Part shown: piece by piece, positions 1-16,077 of the stretch
Layout of the letters: each line of letters starts with the position of its first letter
How positions within the stretch are numbered: position 1 is the first letter of the stretch
From: Voacanga thouarsii
Lineage: Eukaryota; Streptophyta; Magnoliopsida; Gentianales; Apocynaceae
DNA length: 64,000 bases
Assembly (NCBI GenBank): GCA_026120185.1
Contig: JANUWF010001190.1
Span: 558,001 to 622,000, forward strand
Direction of reading: 5' to 3'
The notes under the pieces: model-generated
Seen by the model: the letters and a program-made list of their open reading frames with translations, nothing else
What the model was told of the DNA's origin: nothing
Databases searched by the model: none
Program-made: the position numbers and the translations under genes

Positions 1-48
1 AAGAGAGAGTATGCTTGAGGAAACTGGATTTTCTTTTGTAAATTGCAG

Positions 49-609
49 GGTTACTGGATCAGGTGCACTATACCTTGGGAGAGCATGGGGCACTTTTTCA
101 AGGGTGGTTTTTGCTTATACTTACATGGATAAGATCATTACCCCAAGAGGATGGTATGACTGGGGAGATAAAAACAGAGAAATGTATGTCATCTCTCTCC
201 CTCAAAACAGGAATGACGGTTATCTTCTATTTTCTTTAATATGGTCGTATGCCATCACGATTTGATAATCAACATTTTTTTTTTGTTTTTTCATAATCGA
301 TTACTTATTCACCAGTCATCATTCAATAATTCTCCCTCCAATAATTCTCCCTCCGAGCATCGATAGGGCAGCATATAACTCAACTATTTTTTTTTCCCCC
401 TGCTTATATTCTTCCTCTAGTAGAATCCAAACAACTAACTAAATGAAATCTGTTGCAGGACTGTATTTTATGGGCAATTTAAATGCTCAGGACCAGGGGC
501 TAATTTTGGAGGCAGGGTTTCGTGGTCCAGAGAGCTAACTCAACAAGAGGCTGAACCATTTATTTCATTGAGCTTCATCGATGGCGATGAATGGCTTTTA
601 AATTTGTAA
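49..609 (+). CDS. Pectinesterase (pectin methylesterase), 3' end of gene
   Basis: Two terminal exons, 49-183 and 459-609 (TAA), joined across a GT-AG intron inside the Met codon that follows NRE. Pectinesterases remove methyl esters from homogalacturonan in the cell wall. The visible part has the C-terminal block [15 protein letters not shown], which contains the catalytic-site Arg of the GRxW motif, then a [11 protein letters not shown] segment, [12 protein letters not shown], the [10 protein letters not shown] block and an FIDGDEW end. The catalytic Asp and QAVAL/QDTL blocks lie upstream, outside the window. Bases 1-48 are the preceding intron. The protein ends soon after the FIDGDEW block with no extension. 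Which PME isoform this is cannot be decided from 95 residues. Confidence 0.95.
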
Positions 610-2060
610 TTGTCTTCCATCATTTCACTTCATTCCCCTGTAAGATAGATTCCATTTCTTGATAAATATGCCTTATGTTTGTTAAAAATCCATTCCCCAT
701 CAACCCCCCCCCAAAAAAAAAACAAAGAAAAGAAAATTCCCCATAAACTGATACAGATTTCCTGAAATTTTCCATTCTCATTCCATGTTTCAGTTAATGC
801 AAGGAATTCATCATATCAATGTTGATTCATCCAAACATTATTCTCAGCTCTTGGGACCTATTTTTTATTTCCGTTGGATCGTAAAGGATTTTGAAGAATA
901 TGAGATTTTCTTTTTCATTTTGTTTCGATATCAACCGAGAGGGATATTTTTTCTTGCCTCCCAAGGGGTTCCTTCAATGACCTTGTTTCTTGTTTAGTGC
1001 AATTTAGAGGAAGAATTTGTTTTATTGTGGAAACATGATTTTCCCGCCATTCGGACACGACGACGCTGAATTTGGTTGGACTAAAGCATAAGCCCTTCGG
1101 AACTCTTTCACGGGCATTATAGACAATTAACATTCTTTCAAAACACCTACCAGATTAAGTAAAATTTGAACCTAAAGAACTAAGAATTCTTGGCAGTAAA
1201 ATTATATGGATTCTGACAAAGGGAAAAAAAATAAGGAGACAAATTCACTTCGCTGTAGGAATGGAGCGGCTAAGGCTGTGCAATCTTGAAAGGCAAACCA
1301 GTAAGAGTCCACGAGAACAATTAGTATAGACCATATCTAAGAATGCAAGCGTTGTAGATTACTTACATTTGAATATATTTGACGCCCTCTACAGACTTTC
1401 ACACATGAAGATTGAAGATGTTGCTAATCCACTTTAAATTGTAGCATCAACTCTGTACATGATTACTTTTTTATCGTGATGGTCATAGAAAGCAGACTTG
1501 CTCTTCAGCATCACCGGACTGTACATAAACAAATTGCCCCTGTATAAACAAGTAATCCACATTAATGAAGTATCAAGAACATCAAAGAATCTTGAAAATA
1601 CCATCAAGATCTATCCATAGAAAAGAGGGGGAGGGGGAACAAAAATTGCAGGATAACACTCTATGTGCAGTTCTTCCTACAAATGCACAAATCATGCAAA
1701 AACTTGGGATTGGAAGGACGATTTACATGAAAAGATATGTTAAGATGACAAGGCAATGTTTTAACTTCATAAAAAAAAATTGAGGCCGAAAAGTAGAATT
1801 TAAAAAAACAAAAGGAAGATTTAGAGTTTTAATTTTGTGTGCCCGGGCACACGCTCAAGTGCGGACCCTCCCCCCCCGGTTCTGTCAATGATTCCAATTA
1901 GCATCCACAAGCAACTACTGGACTTTCCAAGGAAATTACAGCACACAGACATCGTCACTGCAACTTAAGGAAGCACTATCTTAATAAATTAGAGTCACAA
2001 GTGATGCAAACAGGAAACTACATATAAAATGATGCACCAGAAGAACTCACCATAATGTCA
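610..2060. other. Intergenic region between convergent 3' ends
   Basis: No exon is recognised here. The segment holds the 3' untranslated regions of the pectinesterase (+) and of the PHAF1 gene (-). Short open frames at 785-997, 915-1133 and 1565-1783 have no recognisable protein content. The region includes poly-A and poly-C runs near 707-721 and 1870-1878 and a perfect palindrome at 1837-1852. Confidence 0.6.
1837..1852. repeat. Perfect 16-bp GC-rich palindrome
   Basis: GTGTGCCCGGGCACAC is its own reverse complement and stands out in AT-rich sequence. On the minus strand it lies about 210 bases past the PHAF1 stop codon, probably within the 3' UTR, where the RNA could form a stem. It is followed on the plus strand by a GC-rich stretch with a run of nine C. 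Confidence 0.6.
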
Positions 2061-7179
<5,119 letters not shown>

Positions 7180-7665
7180 TTCGAGCCACAATAAATTACC
7201 AATAATGATGATAATATGAATTGATTACGGTGATTTCTGAGCTTGGCCGCGTTTGATTGGATTTGGCACGAGTCCGTTGCTTTCGCGATGATAAATCGCC
7301 GTCGGCTTCGGTTGCTTTTCAAGTAAGAGGAGTTGATTGATGCTGATATTGATGTGGTCAGCAAATCGGTGGGAAATTAGATTGGCAGTTGGCACGCAGT
7401 GCAAGGAACGTCCAAGACCCTCTCGTCAATTTATTATTCCTTTTTTCATGTTGTTTTTTTCCCCAATTTTGAGAAATTTGGCGCAGGTTCTAAACGGGTG
7501 TGAGCTCCCGCTTCGCCCGTGACAAGGATTGCTAATGCTGAGTCTTGCCCATATTGACAAAATTGTCCCCCTTATTTTTCTTTCAAATTATAAAACCAAA
7601 AAAAAAAAAAATCAAACAAAAGATAACAAAGAATAAATAATCCAATGCCATGCTATAATTAATTA
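7180..7665. other. Upstream region of the PHAF1 gene
   Basis: About 500 bases between the PHAF1 start and the first Helitron-like repeat. 7180-7530 has ordinary base composition and probably holds the promoter and 5' UTR of the minus-strand PHAF1 gene. 7560-7665 becomes AT-rich with a poly-A run. No TATA box could be fixed with confidence, and open frames here (7337-7522) look spurious. Confidence 0.45.
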
Positions 7666-8493
7666 CAAAGTTGATGTCCCTACAAGTTATTATATTATTA
7701 AGATTCAATATATTAATATTAAATACATATATATTTTATTAATTAATTTAATTAATTATTTAATTAGTTAAAATTTTAAATTAATTTATATAATATTTAA
7801 ATAATATTTAAAAATTTCACATTTTAATATATTAATATTAAATATATATTTTATTAGTTAATTTAATTAATTAAAATTTTAAATTAATTCAAATATAATC
7901 TTTATTTTTTTAAAAAAATCATTTGAATATATGTCATTTTAAGATACTTTTACGTGTCGTAATAGTAAACTTTTTTTGCTACTTTTATACGTAAAACTGT
8001 TAATTGAATCATCTTTGGAAAATGTAAACATAAACTTTTGAGATTATAATTTTTCTCGTAAATTCAATAATTCGCTTTGAATATATTAATTGTAGATTAT
8101 TTTTACGATTAGCTCCAGAATTTTTTTCAATTATTTATTCAACTTAAACAAAAATTGAAACGGCCACATGTCACCACCAGTTTCGTTTGGACATATGTCA
8201 CCTTAAAATGCTTCTACGTATCATAACAGTAGGCTTCCTCTACGATTTTTATATGTAAAGTTGTTAATTGAAGCATCTTTGAGAAATGTAAAGATAAACT
8301 TTTGATATTACAATTTTTTTCGTAAACTTAACGGTTAACTTTAAATACATTAATTGTGGATTATTTTTAAGATTAGTTCCAAAATTTTTTTAATTATATA
8401 TTCAATTTTTAAAATTTTGAAACTACCACATGTCACCACCAAATACAGCCAAATTCACCACTTGAAACTTCCCCTTCGACTTATATATATAGA
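7666..8493 (-). mobile_element. Helitron-like element, copy B (non-autonomous)
   Basis: Read on the minus strand, the element starts with TC at 8493 (TCTATATATATAAGTC then GAAGGGGAAG), typical of plant Helitron 5' ends. It runs to 7666, where GGGACATCAAC is followed by TTTG in the place of the CTAG seen in copy A. The 3' hairpin is eroded in this copy. Inside is an imperfect tandem duplication of about 260 bp (about 7925-8180 and 8195-8440), both halves containing a GGTGGTGACATGT block on the minus strand. No coding capacity is visible (no RepHel). Classification rests on terminal features only. Confidence 0.6.
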
Positions 8494-8912
8494 CTAGGTT
8501 GATGTCCCGTACGTTGCACGGATTATTATATTATTAAATTTTAATTTATTAATATTAAATATATTATTAATTAATAATTTAATTAGTTAAGATTTTAAAA
8601 TAAATTTAGATAATATTCAAAAAATCACATATTTCAATGTATTAATATTAAATATATATATATATATATATATAGTATTCAAAAAAACACATATTTCAAT
8701 GTATTAGTTTAGATAGTATTTAAAGAATCACACATATTAATGTATTAATATTAAATACATATATATATATTATTAGTTAATTTAATTAATAAAGATTTTG
8801 AATGAATTTAAATATAATTTTTATTTTTAAAAAAATTATTTAGCCACGTGTCATTTTATGATGCTTTCACGTATCGTAATGATATGCTTCATATTTGACT
8901 TATATATATATA
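8494..8912 (-). mobile_element. Helitron-like element, copy A, with intact 3' terminus
   Basis: The minus strand ends with a hairpin, CCGTGC-AAC-GTACGG (plus 8507-8521), then eight bases and the terminal CTAG (8494-8497) followed by T. This matches the Helitron rule of a short 3' hairpin about ten bases before CTRR with insertion next to T. The 5' end is near 8912, inside a TATATA run, and was placed by similarity to copy B (GACTTATATATA on the plus strand). No open reading frame. The exact upper boundary is uncertain. Confidence 0.6.
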
Positions 8913-9314
8913 TTTATACAAATCCAGCAAAGATTTCTGTCCAAACTCATTCTACAAATCCAGGTCCAAACTCATTCTACAAATGAAGGAACTGATCAAC
9001 ATCCAGCAAGACTGCTCCTTTCAATTCCACGAATAAGCATGCCTGGTTTCTTTTTGGTTTCTTATTGAATTCATTTTTCTTTTTTATTTTCCCGGATTTG
9101 CAGAAGCTAAGAATTATATAATCAAGAAACTTAAACCGTCAAATGTTTTTTTGTTTTAGAAATGCAATAAAAATTGCATAAATCCTTTTCTAAAAAAGAA
9201 TCTCAAGCGTGAAACAACGAAACATATTCGGATTTAATATGAGATACCAGCACAGACAATACAAAGTATGCATATATTTTCTGTAGCTTTCTTCTTGTGA
9301 TTTGCTCATTCAGA
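8913..9314. other. Unassigned spacer before the GT47 fragment
   Basis: Ordinary-composition DNA without a recognised gene. A 21-base word (GTCCAAACTCATTCTACAAA then T) occurs twice about 25 bases apart near 8939-8985. The right end runs into the polypyrimidine tract and AG before the glycosyltransferase-like exon. Confidence 0.4.
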
Positions 9315-9890
9315 GGTACTACAACAGAGAAATGACAGCAAAGTGCCTCCGAGTTCTACCAGAAGCTCAAAGAAAAAGAAGGGCCATCTGGAAATCGTGG
9401 AAGCGGGTCTTGCCCAAGCTCGACTTGCAATAAGAGAAGCCAAAAGTGGGGGAAATGCACAAGATACGAACTTTGCTCCCAATGGTCCAATGTATTTGAA
9501 TGCTACTGCCTTTCGTAGGTATATACTAATATCAATTACGTCATTTCATTCTTGCCCTTTTTTAAAAATTATTTGAGAAGGATGTCTAATCAATTGAAGG
9601 CTTGTTTATCCTTGAACCAAGTGAATGAGCAGAGAAAACTTTTAGCAATGACAAAACTATGTTTGACAACCCTGAAGCCCAGGAATGCTGTCTGAATAAT
9701 TTGATATACATAGGTGATAAGAAATCTTTATAGCAATCAAAGTGCTTAATTTGACATAAAGTTCCACAAAATTGCAGGAGTTATTTGGAAATGGAAAAAA
9801 GATTTAAGGTGTTGTCTATGAAGATGGGCATCCCCCAATTTTCCATTCTGGTACTACCAAAAACACATACGCTATCGAGGGATATCAGGA
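9315..9890 (+). pseudogene. Exostosin-family (GT47-like) glycosyltransferase gene fragment
   Basis: Two exon remnants. 9315-9518 reads in frame through KKKKGHLEIVEAGLAQARLA and GPMYLNATAFRR, the stem region of plant exostosin-type glycosyltransferases, and ends at a good GT donor. 9778 to about 9888 continues after an AG acceptor as SYLEMEKRFKV, then loses one T (GTGTTG where GTG TTT G is expected). After the frameshift the family sequence resumes as VYEDGHPPIFHSGTTKNTYA. Homology fades at IEGY. The catalytic GT47 domain, signal anchor and remaining exons are absent. The frameshift and truncation make it a pseudogene or captured fragment. Confidence 0.75.
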
Positions 9891-10123
9891 TTATCTATTC
9901 ATCATGGTTCTTGAGATTCTGATCCACTTTGGTTTGGAACAATTCGAGTTAAGAAGTGCCTCACGACTAAATAAGAATGCCCCACCAAGCAAGAGCATAG
10001 AATGACAAAGTTCCTCAACGGTGTGGCTTATTATATGCATACTGCTCCAAATGACACAATGAGTAACACATCATACCTACCAATATAACTATGCAATACT
10101 TCCAACTTTCAACTAACAACTTA

Positions 10124-10546
10124 CTGGGCACATTCTGCTAGTTTGCCAAAATTTTGGTTTTCCAAGATCGCCCTAATCAAATTTTTGTTCTCATCCAAGT
10201 ACTGCATGAGGCAAAACAAAATGCAAACAGGTTGGAATAATCAGATGCACTTGACAAACAAAGCAAAAAACTACCCAAAACAATATATATCATACAAAAC
10301 AACTGATTGAAAACTAAAAAAACTCTTGACAAAACATAGCTCATAACTGCAATCTCCACACACGCCATTGCTTGAATGACAAATAACAACGGCTAGATTT
10401 AAAGAAACACAAAATAAATTCAGAAAAATTCCCACAAATAGAAACAAATAACATACTTTCTGAATCTGCTCTGTGGTAATGGTATTCGGAGAAAACGGCA
10501 ACGGAGGAGCCCAGTTCAACGTAGGCGGTGGTGACTGTTGCTGCAT
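10124..10546 (-). pseudogene. GIF/ANGUSTIFOLIA3-like (SSXT) co-activator gene fragment
   Basis: Minus strand. Exon 10457-10546 encodes 30 aa, starting MQQQSPPP and ending ITTEQIQK at a GTATGT donor. Exon 10124-10201 follows an AG and encodes YLDENKNLIRAILENQNFGK then LAECAQ. Together these are the start of the SNH (SSXT) domain of plant GRF-interacting factors, which bind GRF transcription factors. At the end of exon 2 the sequence is CAG-TAAG where CAG|GTAAG is expected. One G of the donor appears lost and the frame hits TAA at once. The rest of the SNH domain (YQAQLQ onward) and the Gln/Gly-rich tail are not found downstream. About 280 bp of plausible 5' UTR/promoter-like sequence lies above 10546. 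Confidence 0.8.
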
Positions 10547-11290
10547 TTTATCCCAAAGTCCGAATTTGACTAAAAAATTTAGTGAAAACTTCAATTAAAA
10601 GCTTAAACCCTAGTATTCCAAATTATGCTACAGAAAATGAGGAAGTGAAAGCGTGATGACTTTGAAGGGAGGAGAAAAGGTGGTTGATCAAGAATGAGTA
10701 GCTGAGATAAATAAAGGCAGATTCTTGAAAGAAGATTGGGAATGTGAAGGCAGCAATTGCGGGGAACAATGCACAGAGACGGCCTCTGAATTGAAGTTGG
10801 AGACGACTGTATTCAATTAGTAGCACCTGCCACCTAAACTGATCTGCAACTTGGGAAGATAGACTTCTGTCGTCCTTTTAAATCTACCATTGAATTATCC
10901 AGAATCAATGAATCACAAATGACTTTTCATTTACATGACAATTGAGTTTCTTATTTCGTGCAAGGAATTCAAAGCATTTGCTATAAATATAGCACTAAAT
11001 ATGAAACCGAGGAATCCAAAATCCTATAAATATTCCACTTCATTCTTATAAAAAAATATACTCTAAAGACAATAAGAATCAAACAAAACTATGAAGTAAA
11101 CCCAAAATTATAAAACCAAGATCCATACCTAGTTAATAAACCTAAGAAAAATCCTAAAGGAATACTGCAAAATACTTCATGGATAGTTCTCTGATAAAGC
11201 CATCAAGAAGTCAACGAAAAAACTACCTATTAACCTAAATTTGCTGACTTGTCAAACCCACATTACTTTACCCCTCAACTTTACACATTA

Positions 11291-11462
11291 TTAATTTCTC
11301 GTAAACTCAACGGTTCACTTTGAATACATTAATTGTGAATTATTTTTAAGATTAACTCCATAAAATTTTTCAATTATATATTCAACTTAAAAAATAAAAT
11401 AAAACTGCCACATGTCACCACCAAATGCAATCAAGTGTCATCACTTGAAACTTCCCCTTCGA

Positions 11463-11498
<36 letters not shown>
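11291..11498 (-). mobile_element. Helitron-like element, copy C (5' end only)
   Basis: About 170 bp closely match 8314-8490 of copy B, including GTCACCACCAAAT, CACTTGAAACTTCCCCTTCG and ACTTATATATA, ending in a (TA)n run at 11465-11500. Only the 5' terminal region is present next to this point; no matching 3' hairpin lies directly downstream on the minus strand. It may be a truncated copy, or the 5' end of a larger element whose 3' end is the CTAG at 8494 and whose cargo is the two gene fragments. Confidence 0.55.
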
Positions 11499-11504
<6 letters not shown>

Positions 11505-12683
11505 TTAATTCGTACGATTTTCTTACAAATAGTATATTTTCAAACAAATCTCAGTAATATATATCAATTTTAAAATAATGTTTTTTTAGAGTAAAATATG
11601 ATGTGATATGTAATTTGTGTATTTTAAGGTATAAGTGGATTGAGATTTTATTGAATTGGATTGAGATGAGTTTTATTGAAACTAATAAAAAAAAATATTA
11701 AATATATAGAGTTAAAGAGAGAGGAAGATGATGTGTTGTGAGCATATAACATTTTTTGAAAAATGATAATGATTTAAATTATTATTATTATTTTAAAACT
11801 AAAGGGAAATTTTAGATTGAGATGAAAAAGAAAAATTGCAATCCAAATACACCCATAATGTCTTGAATATTTAAGTATTTTAAATTGAGAATTCTAAATA
11901 AAGTTATGAGTCACTTATTTATCTTTTTATCTTTTTTAAGTAATTTTTATTTTTATAATATGATTTCTTCAAGATTACTTGTAAAATTATATAAATATTA
12001 ATATATTGTACACGATAAAATTTTATTTTATAATATTCTATGTATAACTTTAAATTTAATTTTTAAAGAATATGACATTTCATATAACTTTTATTATTAT
12101 AAAATCTTTATCTTCCTCTTAATGTATAATTATTAAATACTATTAAGATCCCACCCACATTTTTTGCTTCTCTCCTTCTTCTTCCTCCTCATAACTGTTG
12201 ATTTTCTGCTGCCATAATAATCTCAACCAAAAACCTTGTTTTCAAAAAATACGATGCATATCAATTGTTCAATATGCAAACATCAGCCCACTCAAGAAAA
12301 AATAAATAAATAACACCAATCTTAGCATTTTAAACATTCTTTAACACATCAACAACCAATTTTTTATTGAGTTTCTTCGTTATTTACTGAAAATCTTTGA
12401 GTTTTGTCAGATTTAATGAGTTTCAATTAAGATTCTGTAATAGTTGCAACAAAGATATATCAAAATAATTTCAAAATAAAAAGAATTTTTAATCAATTAT
12501 CTTGTTTTTTTTTTTTTGTTTTTTTTTTGGAACATGAATTTTCCAAACTATCTAATCACAAACATCATTATAAGCGAATCAGTTTTATCAAAGAGATTAC
12601 ATTGGCACGAGACTCTGGCTATGGGGGCTAAAGGTGAAGGTTACCTAACTGGTAAATGAAACTGATGTTGGAATAAAGAGCTA

Positions 12684-12923
12684 TTCTCTTTATCTTAATA
12701 AAATTAATCTACTTATTATTTTGAGTTATTCTAAAAAATTATTTTCTTACTTTATTTGTTCAACTCTCTCCCTCTAAAGTTATTATACTTTTATTTTTCA
12801 AAATTATTTAATACAAAGATATAATAGTAAAATTAATATTAATGGTACTTAAATTTTTTTAATATAACAGATAAAAAGGAATATTAAAATTTTTTAATTA
12901 TGACAGATAAATAGAGACGAAGA
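12684..12923. mobile_element. Stowaway-like MITE (diverged)
   Basis: TA-flanked element of about 240 bp. The left end reads TTCTCTTTATCTTAATAAAA and the right end on the opposite strand reads TCTTCGTCTCTATTTATCTG, a weak inverted repeat. The interior is AT-rich and non-coding. Terminal match is imperfect, so the class is tentative. Confidence 0.4.
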
Positions 12924-13980
12924 TAATATATTATACTATATTATTTTTATATTTTAATTTTTACTTTTATATAAAATTTCGCGTCAAGTCCATTACTATT
13001 AATTTTAATGAAACAAAATGAGTAATATTTTTTGAATATTTATTACTCGAATAAAATCTTTATAGTTGTCCGTTATACTCTAAAGATTGAATCTACTGCC
13101 TACCGTTCCAGCCTCGAAATCTAGGACATTTCTTCATTGGGTTAGAAAAGTTATTCAAATGCATACTGTTCCCTTCTTCTGATAGAAGCTCCCGCTTTGG
13201 CTTGGTTTCTAATTTAGATATTGAGACAATTAGTTGATGATGGACTTTAATTGTTCGGCTCTATGATCACTCGGAACAATTGTAACGGGGAAGGAGAAGG
13301 AGATGAGAGAAAAAGATTGGTGGGGTTTAAACAATTAGGTTAAGTTTAGTAAGTAATTTTTTAATAATTAAATATTAAAAGACAATTATTAAACATAAAA
13401 TAGAAAACATTATAAAAAATATCATAAAAGATGTCACACACGTATAGCAAAAATAATATCATTCGAAGCATAACTTAATTGGTCGTAATATTTTTGGTAG
13501 ACTTATATTGTGAGTTGACAATCGAATATATTAACCTTATTCTTGATTGTTCCTTCAATTGAAGTCAGATTGAAATCGGTCAATTAAGGAACATTCCAAA
13601 TTTACCTGGTCACGATAGTTCTGAGTAGTAGAACAAAAATTGAGAACTTAAATTATTTAAAAAAAACAAAAATAAATAGTTTAGGATCTTATTTTTTAAT
13701 ATTATTTCATACTAATAATTATTTAATTAAGTGTATTTCACATCATATCTCATAGTCAGTTGTTGAAATTATATTAAAAAAATGATAATATAATACTTTA
13801 TAGACAATAATTTTTTATTCTCATCTTAAATTAAAATTAATATATTATTATTTTATATAATTTTTATTTTTTAAAAATTATTATTTATTCATAACTCATT
13901 ATATTTCTTTTCTAGACCTACTTAATTTATATATTTAATAATTTTTTATAAAATTTATTTTAAATTAATTTCTTTTCACG

Positions 13981-14040
13981 ACACCTACACCTACACGCAC
14001 ACCCACACCCACACCCACGCCCACGCCCACGCCCACGCCC
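13981..14040. repeat. Hexamer minisatellite, ten units
   Basis: Ten exact six-base steps: ACACCT x2, ACACGC, ACACCC x3, ACGCCC x4. The minus strand therefore reads GGGCGT x4, GGGTGT x3, then GCGTGT and AGGTGT x2, giving seven regularly spaced GGG runs. The variants are ordered along the array, as expected from local slippage. Confidence 0.9.
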
Positions 14041-14788
14041 GTAGTATTATTCTCTTATTCAATGCCAAATAAGATATTTACAATCCGTCACGATCTAACT
14101 ATCATCGCCTATCAAAATCTGCTCCTCGACACCATCAGGATCTAGGGTCCTCAAGTCCAGAGCCTCCTTACGTGAATTGTGATAGTGATGGGCCTTTTTA
14201 TCTAGCGTTCTAAAAATCATGCGTACATCATCACTAAATATATTGGTAATGATATAGGAATTTCTCTGTCGGCTTCTCTTCAACTTCATAAATTTTCAAT
14301 TTTCTATTGCCAGTTTGTGATATACTAGATTTTTATAAGAACATAAATTGTTTTAGTTTTAAATTTAATTTAAATTTTAACTTTAATTTAAAATAATATT
14401 TATTTAAATTATTTTTATTTTTTAAATATATAGTATATTTACAACATGTTATATATTTAAAATTCATTCCGAGACTATATATTCTTCACCTTTCAATGCA
14501 AAAAGGCACAACCCATTGCGGCATTACAATCATGAGTCATTCACATGCAATCTTGTTTTTATTTTTATTTTAATCTCTATTTGTGTTGTCCACTCATCAA
14601 AGAGAATAAATAAATGTTTTTTCTAGGAAAAAAAAATAAATGAATGTTTAATAAATATTAGATTTAAATTCAGATAACAAAAAATATAAATAATACTTAT
14701 ATAAAATATTGCATCCACTATATTTTAATATTTTATACTCTATTATATCTAGCAATGGTTAGTGGGTCGGTTCGGCCCGCTAGGCCGG

Positions 14789-15456
14789 TGTTGATTTGAA
14801 AGAAAATAGAGGAGTATGTTGCAAAAACGGAGAACAAACAGAGACAAAGAAAAACCATGAAGAGCAGCAACATGGAAGCATTTAAAACATACCTCTGTGT
14901 GCCTTAAAACTCTTAGGTTGTGAAAGAATGGATTGAACCACAGGGACAGTCCCTTCTTGCTCACTTGATGAAACTTCCGGTTGAAAACCTGCTAACCTCC
15001 TACTCTGCCTTGTTTGCATAAACGATGAACGCCAAAGCTTTCCGATTGTCGAAATATTCCACTGTCTAAATCCTTGTTGGTGAAACAAAGGGTGAAGAAA
15101 AATGATCTCAAGAAGATGAATGAAAAATGGTCTCAACCTTCTCCTTGTTTTGAAAACCAAAACGTTGAGGAGGAATCCTCTCAACTTTCTTGGTGAACTA
15201 AAGGTTTTTGCAGAAAATCAACAAACTTACAACCTCTTGTATTATGTGCTAATATAAAGAACAAGAGAACCAAGGGTCACAACATCAAGGAGAACCAAAG
15301 GTCACGAGAGAGAGAGGGCTTAGGAAAAGAAAACCAGGTTTTCTTTCTTTCCACACCAAGAGATGGAGGTCTCTTAATCCAAATCTGAGAATTCAAAACA
15401 ATTCTCCAATTGCAATTGGAACCCATGAAGTTCTCAGAATTATAAATTCTCCAACA
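14789..15456 (-). mobile_element. Solo LTR inserted in the hAT element
   Basis: A 668-bp segment begins TGTTG and ends CAACA, with 5-bp flanks GCCGG (14784-14788) and GTCGG (15457-15461) that differ at one base. Removing it restores continuous GC-rich hAT subterminal sequence. On the minus strand it begins TGTTGGAGAATTTATAATTC, and a TATA-like motif lies near 15250. No internal retrotransposon domain adjoins it, so it is a solo LTR left by LTR-LTR recombination. Open frames inside it on the minus strand (14749-15184) are not taken as genes. Confidence 0.75.
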
Positions 15457-16077
15457 GTCGGTGTGTCAGGCCGGGCCCGAAGGCCAAACCGGCCACTGTG
15501 CACCGAGCTAGGCCTAGGTCCTAGTCCGGTCCGAGCCAGGGGTTCTGAGAGAGCCGTTACCCAACGGCTCTCTCAACTTTTATTTATTACATTTCAGCCC
15601 AAAAAATGACTAAAATGTTTTTTTATATATTTTGGTCCCTAACGATTATATTATCTATTTTAACCTCTAAAACTCTATAAATACCCCCCAATTCAACCAA
15701 AAACTTATCAAACACTCTCCAATTCTCCATTTTCTCTACAAAAAGTATTATAATATAATTTATTTTTGTGTTATACTTTTTCAATTCTTTCAAGAAAGTC
15801 TTCATATTTTAGAAGATTGTTGAGTACCAAAATAGTGGATATAAAAAGTAAAAAACTCCACAAAGTATTGTTATTCTTGAATCTTGGTCATCAACGAGTT
15901 AGTATTTCTTATTCTTACATTTTTATATTTTGGCTTTATTAATTGTTTATTTATTTGTTTAATTTTTAAGTTAATTTATTTTTTATATTTTTCAATTCTC
16001 TTATTTTATCATTTGTTAATACTTTATTTTTTTGAACTTTTATTTGAATTTTGATTGTTTATTTTTTTAAAGAAATA

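Larger units (their letters stand above)
11499..14741. other. AT-rich intergenic region
   Basis: Very AT-rich DNA with no recognisable gene. It contains one Stowaway-like MITE and a C-rich/G-rich hexamer minisatellite, listed separately. Open frame 14095-14289 has no family resemblance. Confidence 0.6.

Noticed and set aside
14882..15184. 100-aa minus-strand open frame
   Set aside because: Lies wholly inside the solo LTR, with no recognisable domain.
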